Part shown: positions 26,118 to 36,774 of the stretch, piece by piece | How the letters are laid out: every line of letters begins with the position of its first letter | Position numbering within the stretch: the stretch's first letter is position 1 | From: Streptomyces sp. Ru73 | GTDB lineage: Bacteria; Actinomycetota; Actinomycetes; Streptomycetales; Streptomycetaceae | NCBI RefSeq assembly: GCF_002920575.1 | Contig: NZ_PQSQ01000015.1 | Span: 1-64,000, forward strand | Direction: 5' to 3' | Length of the DNA: 64,000 nucleotides | Notes under the pieces: model-generated | Databases searched by the model: none | What the model was told of the DNA's origin: nothing | What the model saw: the letters and a program-made list of their open reading frames with translations, nothing else | Translations under genes and position numbers: made by a program

Positions 26118-26627
26118 GTGATGCTGTCGGACCTGGTCCAGCTGCGGCGGGCCCGTGACCTGATGGACCGCGACTACGCGGAGCCGCTCGACGTCCCCGC
26201 GCTGGCCCGCGCCGCCCACATGTCGCCCGGCCACTTCTCCCGCAGCTTCCGCGCCGCCTTCGGCGAGACCCCGTACAGCTACCTGATGACCCGCCGCATC
26301 GAGCGCGCCAAGGCGCTGCTCCGGCGAGGCGACCTCTCGGTGACCGAGGTCTGCTTCGCCGTCGGATGTACGTCGCTGGGGTCCTTCAGCTCCCGGTTCA
26401 CCGAGCTGGTGGGCGAGAGCCCGAGCGCGTACCGGGCCCGTCGGCACGAGGCGGGCGAGACCATCCCGGCCTGCGTCGCCAAGATCTTCACGCGCCCGGT
26501 CAGGACGGGCGGACCGGCGGAGAACGGGGGGCCTTCCGGCAGTGCCGAACCCGCCGCGGAAACGGAATCCCCGGCACCGGCGCAACCGGTCAGGAATGGA
26601 GAAGCGAAGCACACGGCACGCCCGTAG
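26118..26627 (+). CDS. AraC-family transcriptional regulator
   Basis: 169 residues. The tandem HTH domain occupies residues 5-105 (LARAAHMSPGHFSRSFRAAFGETPYSYLMTRR and the second helix pair ending FSSRFTELVGESPSAYRARR); the tail is disordered. No separate ligand-binding domain exists, so it may act as a constitutive or partner-dependent activator. No Shine-Dalgarno is visible; GTG 26118 or ATG 26121 may begin a leaderless mRNA. It is immediately followed by a VOC protein gene that it probably controls. Confidence 0.88.
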   Translation: MMLSDLVQLRRARDLMDRDYAEPLDVPALARAAHMSPGHFSRSFRAAFGETPYSYLMTRRIERAKALLRRGDLSVTEVCFAVGCTSLGSFSSRFTELVGESPSAYRARRHEAGETIPACVAKIFTRPVRTGGPAENGGPSGSAEPAAETESPAPAQPVRNGEAKHTARP

Positions 26628-26637
26628 CGTGAGCTTC

Positions 26638-27054
26638 GTGGACATCAAACTCTCGCAGTGTTTCATCGCCGTCGACGACCACGACAAGGCGCTCGCCTTC
26701 TACCGGGACGTCCTCGGCTTCGAGGTACGGAACGACGTCGGGTTCGAGGGAATGCGCTGGGTGACGGTCGGCTCGCCGTCCCAGCCCGACGTGGAGATCG
26801 TGCTGGAACCGCCCGCCGCCGACCCGAACGCCTCACCGGCCGACAAGCAGGCCATGGCCGAGCTGCTGGCCAAGGGCATGCTGCGCGGCGTGATCTTCGC
26901 GACCGACGACGTCGACGCGGTCTTCGAACGCATCCAGGCATCGGGCGCCGAGGTTCTCCAGGAGCCGGTCGACCAGCCGTACGGCGTCCGCGACTGCGCC
27001 TTCCGCGACCCGGCGGGCAACATGCTGCGCTTCAATCAGCCCCGCAAGAAGTGA
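26638..27054 (+). CDS. VOC-family (glyoxalase/bleomycin-resistance fold) protein
   Basis: 138 residues, one pair of beta-alpha-beta-beta-beta units (DIKLSQCFIAVDDHDKALAFYRDVLGF; later VDAVFERIQASGAEVL and FRDPAGNMLRF). Probably a lyase, dioxygenase-like or binding protein; substrate unknown. TAGCGT ends exactly 7 bases before the GTG, which suggests leaderless translation and defines this start over a GTG three codons upstream. It starts 10 bp after the AraC stop. Confidence 0.88.
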   Translation: MDIKLSQCFIAVDDHDKALAFYRDVLGFEVRNDVGFEGMRWVTVGSPSQPDVEIVLEPPAADPNASPADKQAMAELLAKGMLRGVIFATDDVDAVFERIQASGAEVLQEPVDQPYGVRDCAFRDPAGNMLRFNQPRKK

Positions 27055-27201
27055 CCCGGAAGCCGGCCGGGGGACATGGGGACCGCCCGCCGGCCGGCGG
27101 AACCGGGGCCGACCGACGGGACTGAATGAGCTACGCGGACGAGTGCCGCAGGGGGCGGTCCGCGCGACAGAGCGTGAGGGATCGTGACAGAGGGAGACAG
27201 G

Positions 27202-29589
<2,388 letters not shown>

Positions 29590-29690
29590 GGAGACGGCCT
29601 GACGGTCTGCACGGTCCGGGCGCTCGCCCCTCCCCCCGACCGCGCGGGAAATCGTTTGCTGGGGTCGCGGGGGCGGGCGAGGATGCCCGT

Positions 29691-30452
29691 ATGGTGCGCA
29701 GTTTCGATGACCTGGTGGCCGAGGCGGCGGAGGTGTCCGTCGCGGGCTGGGACTTCTCCTGGCTGGAAGGCCGGGCCACCGAGGCCCGGCCTTCCTGGGG
29801 TTACCAGCGGCTGATGGGCGAGCGGCTGGCGGGCGCCTCGGCCGCGCTGGACATCCAGACCGGCGGTGGCGAGGTGCTCGCCGGCGCACCGAAACTGCCG
29901 CCGCTCATGGCGGCCACCGAGTCCTGGCCGCCGAACGTCACCAAGGCGACCCGCCTGCTGCACCCGCTCGGCGCGGTGGTCGTCGCCGACCCGGACGAGC
30001 CGCCGCTGCCGTTCGCCGACGACGCCTTCGACCTGGTGACCAGCCGTCACCCGGCGACCGTGTGGTGGACGGAGATCGCCCGCGTACTCCGGCCCGGCGG
30101 GACGTACCTCGCGCAGCACGTCGGGCACGGCAGCGTGTTCGAACTGGTCGAGTACTTCCTCGGGCCGCAGTCCGAGAAGACCCGGCGGGCGCGCCACCCC
30201 GACGACGAGCGGGCGGCGGCCGAGGCGGCCGGGCTGGAGATCACGGACCTGCGGTTCGAGCGGCTGCGGATGGAGTTCTTCGACGTCGGCGCGGTCGTGT
30301 ACTTCCTGCGCAAGGTGATCTGGATGGTGCCCGGCTTCACCGTCGACCAGTACCGTGACCGGCTGCGCGAGCTGCACGAAAAGATCCAGGACGAGGGCCC
30401 GTTCGTCGCCCACTCCACCCGCTCCCTCTTCGAGGCCCGCAAGCCGGAGTGA
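29691..30452 (+). CDS. Class I SAM-dependent methyltransferase
   Basis: 253 residues. Motif I is degenerate (ALDIQTGGGEVL), followed by PLPFADDAFDLVTSRH (post-II) and EIARVLRPGGTYLAQHVG (motif III), typical of type-11 methyltransferases. Substrate unknown. GAGG is 8 bases before the ATG. It sits alone between the UvrA-like gene and the aldo/keto reductase, same strand. Confidence 0.85.
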   Translation: MVRSFDDLVAEAAEVSVAGWDFSWLEGRATEARPSWGYQRLMGERLAGASAALDIQTGGGEVLAGAPKLPPLMAATESWPPNVTKATRLLHPLGAVVVADPDEPPLPFADDAFDLVTSRHPATVWWTEIARVLRPGGTYLAQHVGHGSVFELVEYFLGPQSEKTRRARHPDDERAAAEAAGLEITDLRFERLRMEFFDVGAVVYFLRKVIWMVPGFTVDQYRDRLRELHEKIQDEGPFVAHSTRSLFEARKPE

Positions 30453-30625
30453 GGGCGCGGTCTGCGGCCGATGCGGCCTTTCGGCCGGTCGGTCGATGCG
30501 GTCGATCGGCGGGTGCTTCTGGGCCGGCCGACGCGTTCCGGAGCGCCGCCGCCTCGGCGCACCCCTCGGCGGGCGGCTTCTCCGAGTGCCGCCGCGAGCC
30601 GGTTCCGAAGTCCGTCCCCAGGGGT

Positions 30626-30656
30626 TTGACTTCGAGCCCACTCCAACTCCTACCGT
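30626..30656 (+). promoter_or_regulatory. MerR-type promoter of the aldo/keto reductase
   Basis: TTGACT and TACCGT are separated by an unusually long 19-bp spacer containing the imperfect dyad GACTTCGAG-CCCA-CTCCAACTC (7 of 9 positions pair). This is the architecture that MerR-family activators distort and turn on. Confidence 0.65.
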
Positions 30657-30719
30657 CCCTGACGTGAGCCCGACACGGCCCTCACCCACGGGGGACGGGG
30701 TACTTCAGGAGGTAATGGC

Positions 30720-31706
<987 letters not shown>

Positions 31707-31742
31707 GCCGGTGAGCTTACCGCCGGCCGGTGCCGCCCCCGC

Positions 31743-31797
31743 GGTTTTCCACAGCCGCGGGGGCGGCGGCCGTCCGGCCCTCCGGGGTTTTCCACAG
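31743..31797 (+). repeat. Two identical 12-bp DnaA-box-like repeats
   Basis: GGTTTTCCACAG occurs at 31743-31754 and again at 31786-31797, same orientation, 43 bp apart. The core TTTTCCACA is one base from the Streptomyces DnaA box TTGTCCACA. The pair lies between the reductase and the S4 gene. Confidence 0.5.
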
Positions 31798-31837
31798 GCC
31801 CCCTCGCCACTCGCCCGGCCGCCGTAAAGTCGGAGAC

Positions 31838-32245
31838 ATGAGTGAGGACGAGGGGAGCGTGCGGATCGACAGCTGGATCTGGTCCGTGCGGCTCATGAAG
31901 ACGCGGTCGATGGCGGCCACGGCCTGCCGGGGCGGACACGTCCGGGTCAACGGCGAGCGCGTGAAGGCGGCGTACGCTGTGCGGCCCGGTGACGAGGTCC
32001 GGCTGCGGCACGCCGGACGCGAGCGGATCGTCGTCGTGAAGCGGCTCGTGAAGAAGCGGGTCGGGGCGCCGGTCGCGGTCGAGTGCTACGTCGACAACAG
32101 CCCGCCCCCGCCCCCGCGCGAGCTGGCCGTACAGGTCCCGGTCCGCGACCGCGGCGCGGGCCGCCCGACCAAGCGCGACCGCCGCGAAATGGAACGCCTC
32201 TGGGGCCGCCAGCCCGGCTCCCCGGGAGACAGACCGAGACCTTGA
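31838..32245 (+). CDS. S4-domain RNA-binding protein, Hsp15-like
   Basis: 135 residues. The S4 fold begins RIDSWIWSVRLMKTRSMA and contains ACRGGHVRVNG, the most conserved S4 loop, then a basic C-terminal extension with RPTKRDRREMERL. Hsp15 relatives bind stalled 50S-nascent chain complexes during stress. TAAAGT ends exactly 7 bases before the ATG, so the mRNA may be leaderless. The gene is monocistronic. Confidence 0.9.
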   Translation: MSEDEGSVRIDSWIWSVRLMKTRSMAATACRGGHVRVNGERVKAAYAVRPGDEVRLRHAGRERIVVVKRLVKKRVGAPVAVECYVDNSPPPPPRELAVQVPVRDRGAGRPTKRDRREMERLWGRQPGSPGDRPRP

Positions 32246-32425
32246 GCCGGGCGGAGCCGGGCAGGGCCGCGCAACGCCGGGCAGGGTCGCGCAAAGCCGG
32301 GCGGAGCCGGGTAGAGCCGCGCAAAGCCGGTCGGAGCTGGGTAGAGCCGGACGGGGCTGGGCGGAGCCGTACAAAGCAGGGCAGGGCCGCGCAACGCCGG
32401 GCGGAGCTAGGCAGAGCCGTGCCTT
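32246..32425. repeat. 10-bp tandem repeat array
   Basis: About 18 head-to-tail 10-bp units directly after the S4 stop codon. Three unit types recur: GCCGGGCGGA, GCCGGGCAGG/GCCGGGTAGA and GCCGCGCAAC/GCCGCGCAAA, often in that order. The period is not a multiple of three, so it does not encode a repeated peptide in one frame. The rest of the spacer up to 32601 shows nothing clear. Confidence 0.85.
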
Positions 32426-32601
32426 GTCGGTCTACTTCGTGAAATGGGGGTGGGGGAGGGGGAGGGGCGGGGCCCCCGGGGAGAGCACGGGAGCAAGGGG
32501 GAAGCTCAGGCTCACCCCGGCATCGGTATCAGGCTCATGCCGTTTGGGCCGGGGCTTGTCCCGTACGGGGCGCCACGCCCTGCCGTCCACGCGCGCCGGG
32601 C

Positions 32602-33870
32602 TTACCCCGTTCGGGTGGCCAGTTCCTCCAGGAGTTCTGAGGCTTCGGTGGGGGCATCGTGGGTGGCGAAGTCGGTGCGGAGGCGGGTGGCGGCTGCGCG
32701 GTAGGACGGTGTGGTGAGCACGGTGCGGACCGCGCGGCGCAGGGTGGGGGCGTCCGGGCGGTCGGTGCGGAGGTCCAGGCCCGCGCCGGACCAGGCGACC
32801 CGCGCGCTGACCGCCGTCTTGTCCTCCGTGCGGCCCGCGCAGATCAGCGGGACGCCGTGCGCCAGGGCGGTCAGTACGCCGTTGTAGCCCGCGTTGGTGA
32901 TCATTACGGAGACGTGCGGCAGCAGGCGGGCGTGCGGGATGAACGGCGCCCAGCGGACGTTGTCCGGGAGCGCGCCGAGGGTCCCGGCCGGGTCCGGGCC
33001 GGTCGCGACGACCAGTACGTCCTCCTCGGCCAGCGCCTCGACGGCCGGGCGGAGGAGCGCCGTCGGGTCGGTGGCGACCGTGCCCTGGGTGACGTGGACG
33101 ACGCGGCCCTCGTGAGCCGCCAGTTCGTCCCACCACTCCGGCGCGTCGAACGCGGCGGGCGGGTCCGGGAGCAGCGGGCCCACGAAGTGGATGTGCGGGG
33201 CCATCCGGCGGCGGGGGAATTCGAATGCCTCGGTGGTCGGCATCAGGTGCAGGTACGGGGAGCGGGTGATGTCCAGGGCGAGGCGGTCGCGGGGGAAGGG
33301 CGGCAGGCCGAGGCCGGCACGGTGGGTGTCGAGCGCGGCCCGCAGCTTCGGGTCCAGCACCCGGCGGGTCAGGAAGTGCGCCAGCCGGTTGGGCAGTTGT
33401 GCCACGAAGGAGGTGGCGGGCGGGCGGGACGAGGTGAAGGGCGGGATCTCGGGGTCGGTGGTCACGAGAGGGTTGATGCCGAGCGTGGCGTAGGCGGGGC
33501 CGCCCTTGTCGCGCAGCGTGGCGGCGCCCACCGCGCACATGTCGGTGACGAGGAGGTCGGCGGGGAAGTCCGCGAGTATCGCCTCGTAGTCGGCGAGTTG
33601 GCCGGGCATCCGGTCGATCAGCAGCTTGCGCAGGGCGGAGACGCCGGCCGCCATGCCCTTGGTGCCCGGGTCCGGTTCGGCGGGCAGTCGTCGCAGGTCG
33701 GCGGCCTGGTCGTACGGTACGAAGCGGGCGCCCGTGGCTTTCACCTGCGGTGCGTACGCCTCGCCGGTGTGCCACAGGACCTCGTGGCCGCGCTCGACGA
33801 GGCGGGCGGCCAGGGGAAGCGCCGGGTTGACGTGTCCGGTCGCGGGCAGGGTGCTGATCAGCAGCTTCAT
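32602..33870 (-). CDS. MGT/MacGT-type GT1 glycosyltransferase
   Basis: 422 residues, GT-B fold. N-terminal MKLLISTLPATGHVNPALPLAARL has the catalytic-type His of GT1 enzymes (GHVNP). The C-terminal nucleotide-sugar domain includes HVTQGTVAT, FIPHARLLPHVSVMITNAGYNGVLTALAHGVPLI, in which the macrolide-glycosyltransferase HGG..T is changed to N-A-G-Y-N. It probably glycosylates a small hydrophobic molecule with UDP-sugar. No ribosome-binding site is strong. It faces the S4 gene convergently and diverges from nothing recognisable. Confidence 0.88.
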   Translation of the reverse strand: MKLLISTLPATGHVNPALPLAARLVERGHEVLWHTGEAYAPQVKATGARFVPYDQAADLRRLPAEPDPGTKGMAAGVSALRKLLIDRMPGQLADYEAILADFPADLLVTDMCAVGAATLRDKGGPAYATLGINPLVTTDPEIPPFTSSRPPATSFVAQLPNRLAHFLTRRVLDPKLRAALDTHRAGLGLPPFPRDRLALDITRSPYLHLMPTTEAFEFPRRRMAPHIHFVGPLLPDPPAAFDAPEWWDELAAHEGRVVHVTQGTVATDPTALLRPAVEALAEEDVLVVATGPDPAGTLGALPDNVRWAPFIPHARLLPHVSVMITNAGYNGVLTALAHGVPLICAGRTEDKTAVSARVAWSGAGLDLRTDRPDAPTLRRAVRTVLTTPSYRAAATRLRTDFATHDAPTEASELLEELATRTG

Positions 33871-34091
33871 GGGGATATCTCAGCACCATGGTCTGGGTGG
33901 CTGTACGGCAACCCCCTTGATACGGCGGCTGGTTGAGTCCGTGGCAGCGGGTGGGGGCGGGGCTCGCGCCCCTCGCCGTACGCCAACCCGCGCGCCGCCG
34001 CACCAGCCCGTCTGCCCGCCCCCGCGTCAACCCGCCTCCCCCCCCGCCAGGCCGTCTGCCCCCGTACCGGCCCGCGCCGCGCCTCCCCCTG

Positions 34092-34505
34092 TCACCCCAT
34101 GTGCTCCGCCAGCCACTTCGGGTCCGGGTCGATGGTCTGGAGTACTTCGATCAGCATGCCTTCCGGGCTTTCGACGTTGAAGCGGCGCTGGCCCCAGGGC
34201 TCGTCGCGCAGGGGCTCCGTGATGCGGACGCCGGCGGCGCGCAGGGCGGTCTCCTCGGCGGCCGCGTCCTCGACGAGGAAGGCGAGGCAGAGGCCCGCCG
34301 TGTCCTGGGTGCGGAAGCCCGCCGGCATGGACTCGTGGCCGCGCTGGACGAAGTCGAGTACGTAGGCGGGATGTTCGGGGTGGTGCAGGCTGACGTACCA
34401 GCCGAGGTCGGCGACCTGAGTGAAGCCGAAGTGGTCGGTGTAGAAGCGGCTGCTGGCGGTCGTGTCGTCGGTGAGTACGGCGAGGCCGAGCTTCTCGAAA
34501 CGCAT
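34092..34505 (-). CDS. VOC-family protein, divergent from tetR
   Basis: 137 residues of glyoxalase/dioxygenase fold: MRFEKLGLAVLTDDTTASSRFYTDHFGFTQ, then LCLAFLVEDAAAEETAL and RRFNVESPEGMLIEVLQ. Metal ligands of true glyoxalases are not obvious. GGAGG is 8 bases before the ATG. The gene diverges from a TetR regulator across a palindrome-rich spacer, so repression by that TetR is likely. Confidence 0.88.
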   Translation of the reverse strand: MRFEKLGLAVLTDDTTASSRFYTDHFGFTQVADLGWYVSLHHPEHPAYVLDFVQRGHESMPAGFRTQDTAGLCLAFLVEDAAAEETALRAAGVRITEPLRDEPWGQRRFNVESPEGMLIEVLQTIDPDPKWLAEHMG

Positions 34506-34624
34506 ACGGTTCCCTCCCTGGTCGGCGGTCCGGCCGCCAACCACTGCATGTGTAGTACGTCGAAGCACTTTATTTGTAGTACGTTGGCTGTAGTGGTTGC
34601 AAGTGCTTTGTGGGAGGGCTTTCG
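34506..34624. promoter_or_regulatory. Divergent promoter/operator region of the VOC and tetR genes
   Basis: TGTAGTACGT is repeated (34551-34560, 34575-34584), with 24-bp spacing. AAGCACTT (34563-34570) pairs with AAGTGCTT (34601-34608), and AACCACT (34539-34545) pairs with AGTGGTT (34592-34598). These nested repeats are good candidates for TetR operators controlling both genes. Confidence 0.65.
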
Positions 34625-35206
34625 GTGGTGCGCAATCCGGAGCGGCGAACGGCGCTGGTGGACGCGGCGATCGAGGTACTGGCGCGGGACGGGGCGCGCG
34701 GGCTGACGTTCCGCGCGGTGGACGCGGAGGCAGGCGTACCGAAGGGCACCGCCTCCAACTACTTCGCGCGCAGGGACGAGTTGCTCGCGCAGGTCACCGG
34801 GCAGATCCACCAGCGGATCGCGCCGGACCCTGACGAGGTCGCGGAGGTCATGAAGGCGCCGCACGGGCGTGAGCTGGTGACCGAGCTGATGGGCTGGATC
34901 AACCGCCGGGTCACCGCGAACCGCACCGGTTACCTCGCGATGCTGGAGCTGCGCCTGGAGGCCACCCGGCGGCCCGAGCTGCGCGCGGAGCTGACCGCCA
35001 CGATGCGGGCGGCCCTGGAGGACGACCTCCGCTTCCACGAGGAGGGCGGGCTGCCGGGTGACCGTACGGCGGTGATGCTGATGTATCTCGCGATGACCGG
35101 GCTGATGCTGGAACAGCTCACGCTGCCGGGCGTGGTGCCGGCGGAGGAGACGGACGAGCTGATCGCCGCGCTGGTGGACCGGGTGACGCGGGAGGAGCCT
35201 CGCTAG
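34625..35206 (+). CDS. TetR-family transcriptional repressor
   Basis: 193 residues. N-terminal HTH: LVDAAIEVLARDGARGLTFRAVDAEAGVPKGTASNYFARRDELL is the standard TetR helix-turn-helix. The C-terminal ligand domain contains LELRLEATRRPELRAEL, a pattern of the TetR_C_6/YsiA-like group. I chose the GTG with GGGAGGG 7 bases upstream. The ligand is unknown; it probably controls itself and the divergent VOC gene. Confidence 0.9.
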   Translation: MVRNPERRTALVDAAIEVLARDGARGLTFRAVDAEAGVPKGTASNYFARRDELLAQVTGQIHQRIAPDPDEVAEVMKAPHGRELVTELMGWINRRVTANRTGYLAMLELRLEATRRPELRAELTATMRAALEDDLRFHEEGGLPGDRTAVMLMYLAMTGLMLEQLTLPGVVPAEETDELIAALVDRVTREEPR

Positions 35207-35330
35207 CTGCTCTGGTGGACCGGGAGATCCCGGCCGGGCCCCGCTGGCCGCCCTGACGGCCAGGGGAATCCCACCGGGCCCCGCTGGCCGCCGTGGTGTT
35301 CCGGCCGGCCCCGTCGGCCGCCCCGCCGTC

Positions 35331-35894
35331 TCACCCCGCGTACGGACGGGCCAGTCGGGCGTCGCGCAGGGCGTGGCCCCACCAGGTGAGCTGGTTCAGC
35401 AGGGCGTCGGCCGCGCGGTCCGGGCCCTCCGGGGCGCGCAGCCGGCCCTCGGCGTCGAAGAGCTGCCCGGCCATGGGGAGGCTGACGGTCTCGCGCACCG
35501 TCGTCGCGTGGAGTTCCGCGAAGACCAGGCGCAGTTGCTCGACGGCGCGCAGGCCGCCGGAGATCCCGCCGTACGAGACGAAGCCGACCGGCTTGGCCTG
35601 CCATTCCGCGTGCAGCAGGTCGATGGCGTGCTTCAGCGGCGCGGGGAAGGAGTGGTTGTACTCCGGGGTGATCACGACGAAGGCGTCCGCCGCGTCGACC
35701 CGCTTGGCGAACGCCTCCGCCTCGGGGCCGCCGCGCAGCGCGTACGGCTGGATCTCGGCGAGGTCCAGGACGTCCACGCCGAGGTCCGGGCGGGCGGTCG
35801 CGTGCCGGGTGAACCAGTCGGCGACGATGGGCGCGAACCGGCCCTCCCGGGTGCTCGCGACGATGACGGCGAGGTTGAGGGTCTCTGCAGACAT
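35331..35894 (-). CDS. NADPH-dependent FMN reductase
   Basis: 187-residue flavodoxin-like quinone/FMN reductase. The FMN phosphate loop VASTREGRFAPIVADW is near residue 10 and the second FMN contact TPEYNHSFPAPLKHAID near residue 78, followed by SYGGISGG. Such enzymes reduce flavins, quinones or azo dyes. The second ATG is preferred because GAGAGG lies 7 bases upstream of it. A SoxR-like promoter precedes it, implying induction by redox-active compounds. Confidence 0.93.
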   Translation of the reverse strand: MSAETLNLAVIVASTREGRFAPIVADWFTRHATARPDLGVDVLDLAEIQPYALRGGPEAEAFAKRVDAADAFVVITPEYNHSFPAPLKHAIDLLHAEWQAKPVGFVSYGGISGGLRAVEQLRLVFAELHATTVRETVSLPMAGQLFDAEGRLRAPEGPDRAADALLNQLTWWGHALRDARLARPYAG

Positions 35895-35939
35895 GGGCAT
35901 GCCTCTCTGGAACGGGATGCGGTGGCGAATGCAGAGATG

Positions 35940-35970
35940 ACGCTAGGACCTCAACAAAACTTGAGGTCAA
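35940..35970 (-). promoter_or_regulatory. SoxR/MerR-type promoter of the FMN reductase
   Basis: On the minus strand TTGACC and TAGCGT are 19 bp apart, and the spacer region holds the perfect dyad ACCTCAA-N6-TTGAGGT. The core CCTCAAGTTTTGTTGAGG closely resembles the E. coli soxS SoxR box. No soxR gene lies in the window, so control would be in trans. Confidence 0.78.
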
Positions 35971-36080
35971 GCATGGCCGGGGCACCGAGGTCGGCGCCGC
36001 CCTCGGAACGCGGACGGCGCACCGGCCACGGGCCGGGGGGACTGTCGCTGACGAACCCCAACCGCTCACCTCGCCAACAG

Positions 36081-36132
36081 CCACCGCACACGGCCACCGC
36101 ATACGACCACCGCATACGACCACCGCACACGG
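36081..36132. repeat. 13-bp tandem repeats
   Basis: Four perfectly phased 13-bp units: CCACCGCACACGG, CCACCGCATACGA, CCACCGCATACGA, CCACCGCACACGG. A second degenerate array of CCTCCCGG and GGCACCC words follows (about 36140-36235), filling the gene-free stretch between the FMN reductase promoter and the ankyrin gene. Confidence 0.8.
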
Positions 36133-36252
36133 CCATCGCGTCGCCTCCCGGCGCCCCGCCTCCCGCCTCCCGGCGCCCCGCCTCCCGCCTCCCGGCACCC
36201 GGCACCCGGCACCCGGCGCCCCGGCACCCGGCGCCCCCGCACACGCCGTCCC

Positions 36253-36684
36253 TCACTCCTCCCCGAACAGCTGCAGCAGCTCCTTCTTCTCGAACATGCG
36301 GGCGGTGTCCAGGGCCGACGGGGTGCCCGCCTTCGGGTCGGCGCCGTGGCTCAGCAGCAGCCGTACGATCGCGTCCTCGCCCTTGAAGACGGCGCCCGCG
36401 AGCGGCGTCTGGCCGCGGTCGTTGGGCCGGTCGGCGTCCGCGCCGCGCTGCAGCAGGGCCTCGACGGTCGCCGCGTGGCCGTGGTACGCGGCCAGCATGA
36501 CGAGCGAATCGCCCTTGTCGTTGGTGAGGTTGGCGGGTACGCCCGCGTCGACGTACGCGGCGACGGTGTCGGTGTCGCCCTGCCGGGCCAGGTCGAAGAC
36601 CTTGGCCGCCAGCTGCAGCACCTCGGGGTCGTGTGCGTGCTCGATCGACTCGGGGCCCTGTGCGCCCGGGCTCTGCTCGCTCAT
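36253..36684 (-). CDS. Ankyrin-repeat protein
   Basis: 143 residues with three to four ankyrin repeats (DTVAAYVDAGVPANLTNDKGDSLVMLAAYHGH; ATVEALLQRGADADRPNDRGQTPLAGAVFKGE; AIVRLLLSHGADPKAGTPSALDTARMF). It is a protein-protein interaction module with no enzymatic domain; the partner is unknown. AGGAGG precedes the ATG. Confidence 0.9.
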   Translation of the reverse strand: MSEQSPGAQGPESIEHAHDPEVLQLAAKVFDLARQGDTDTVAAYVDAGVPANLTNDKGDSLVMLAAYHGHAATVEALLQRGADADRPNDRGQTPLAGAVFKGEDAIVRLLLSHGADPKAGTPSALDTARMFEKKELLQLFGEE

Positions 36685-36774
36685 GCCGTCGGCCTCCTGC
36701 TCTCGTGGTGTGCGCCTGCACTCGCCACTTTATGCAGGCCAGGGCCGCGAACGGCGAGTCGGCGGCAAGACGCC

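Noticed and set aside
32246..32425. Possible CRISPR array.
   Set aside because: Units are 10 bp and contiguous with no unique spacers, and no cas genes are present.
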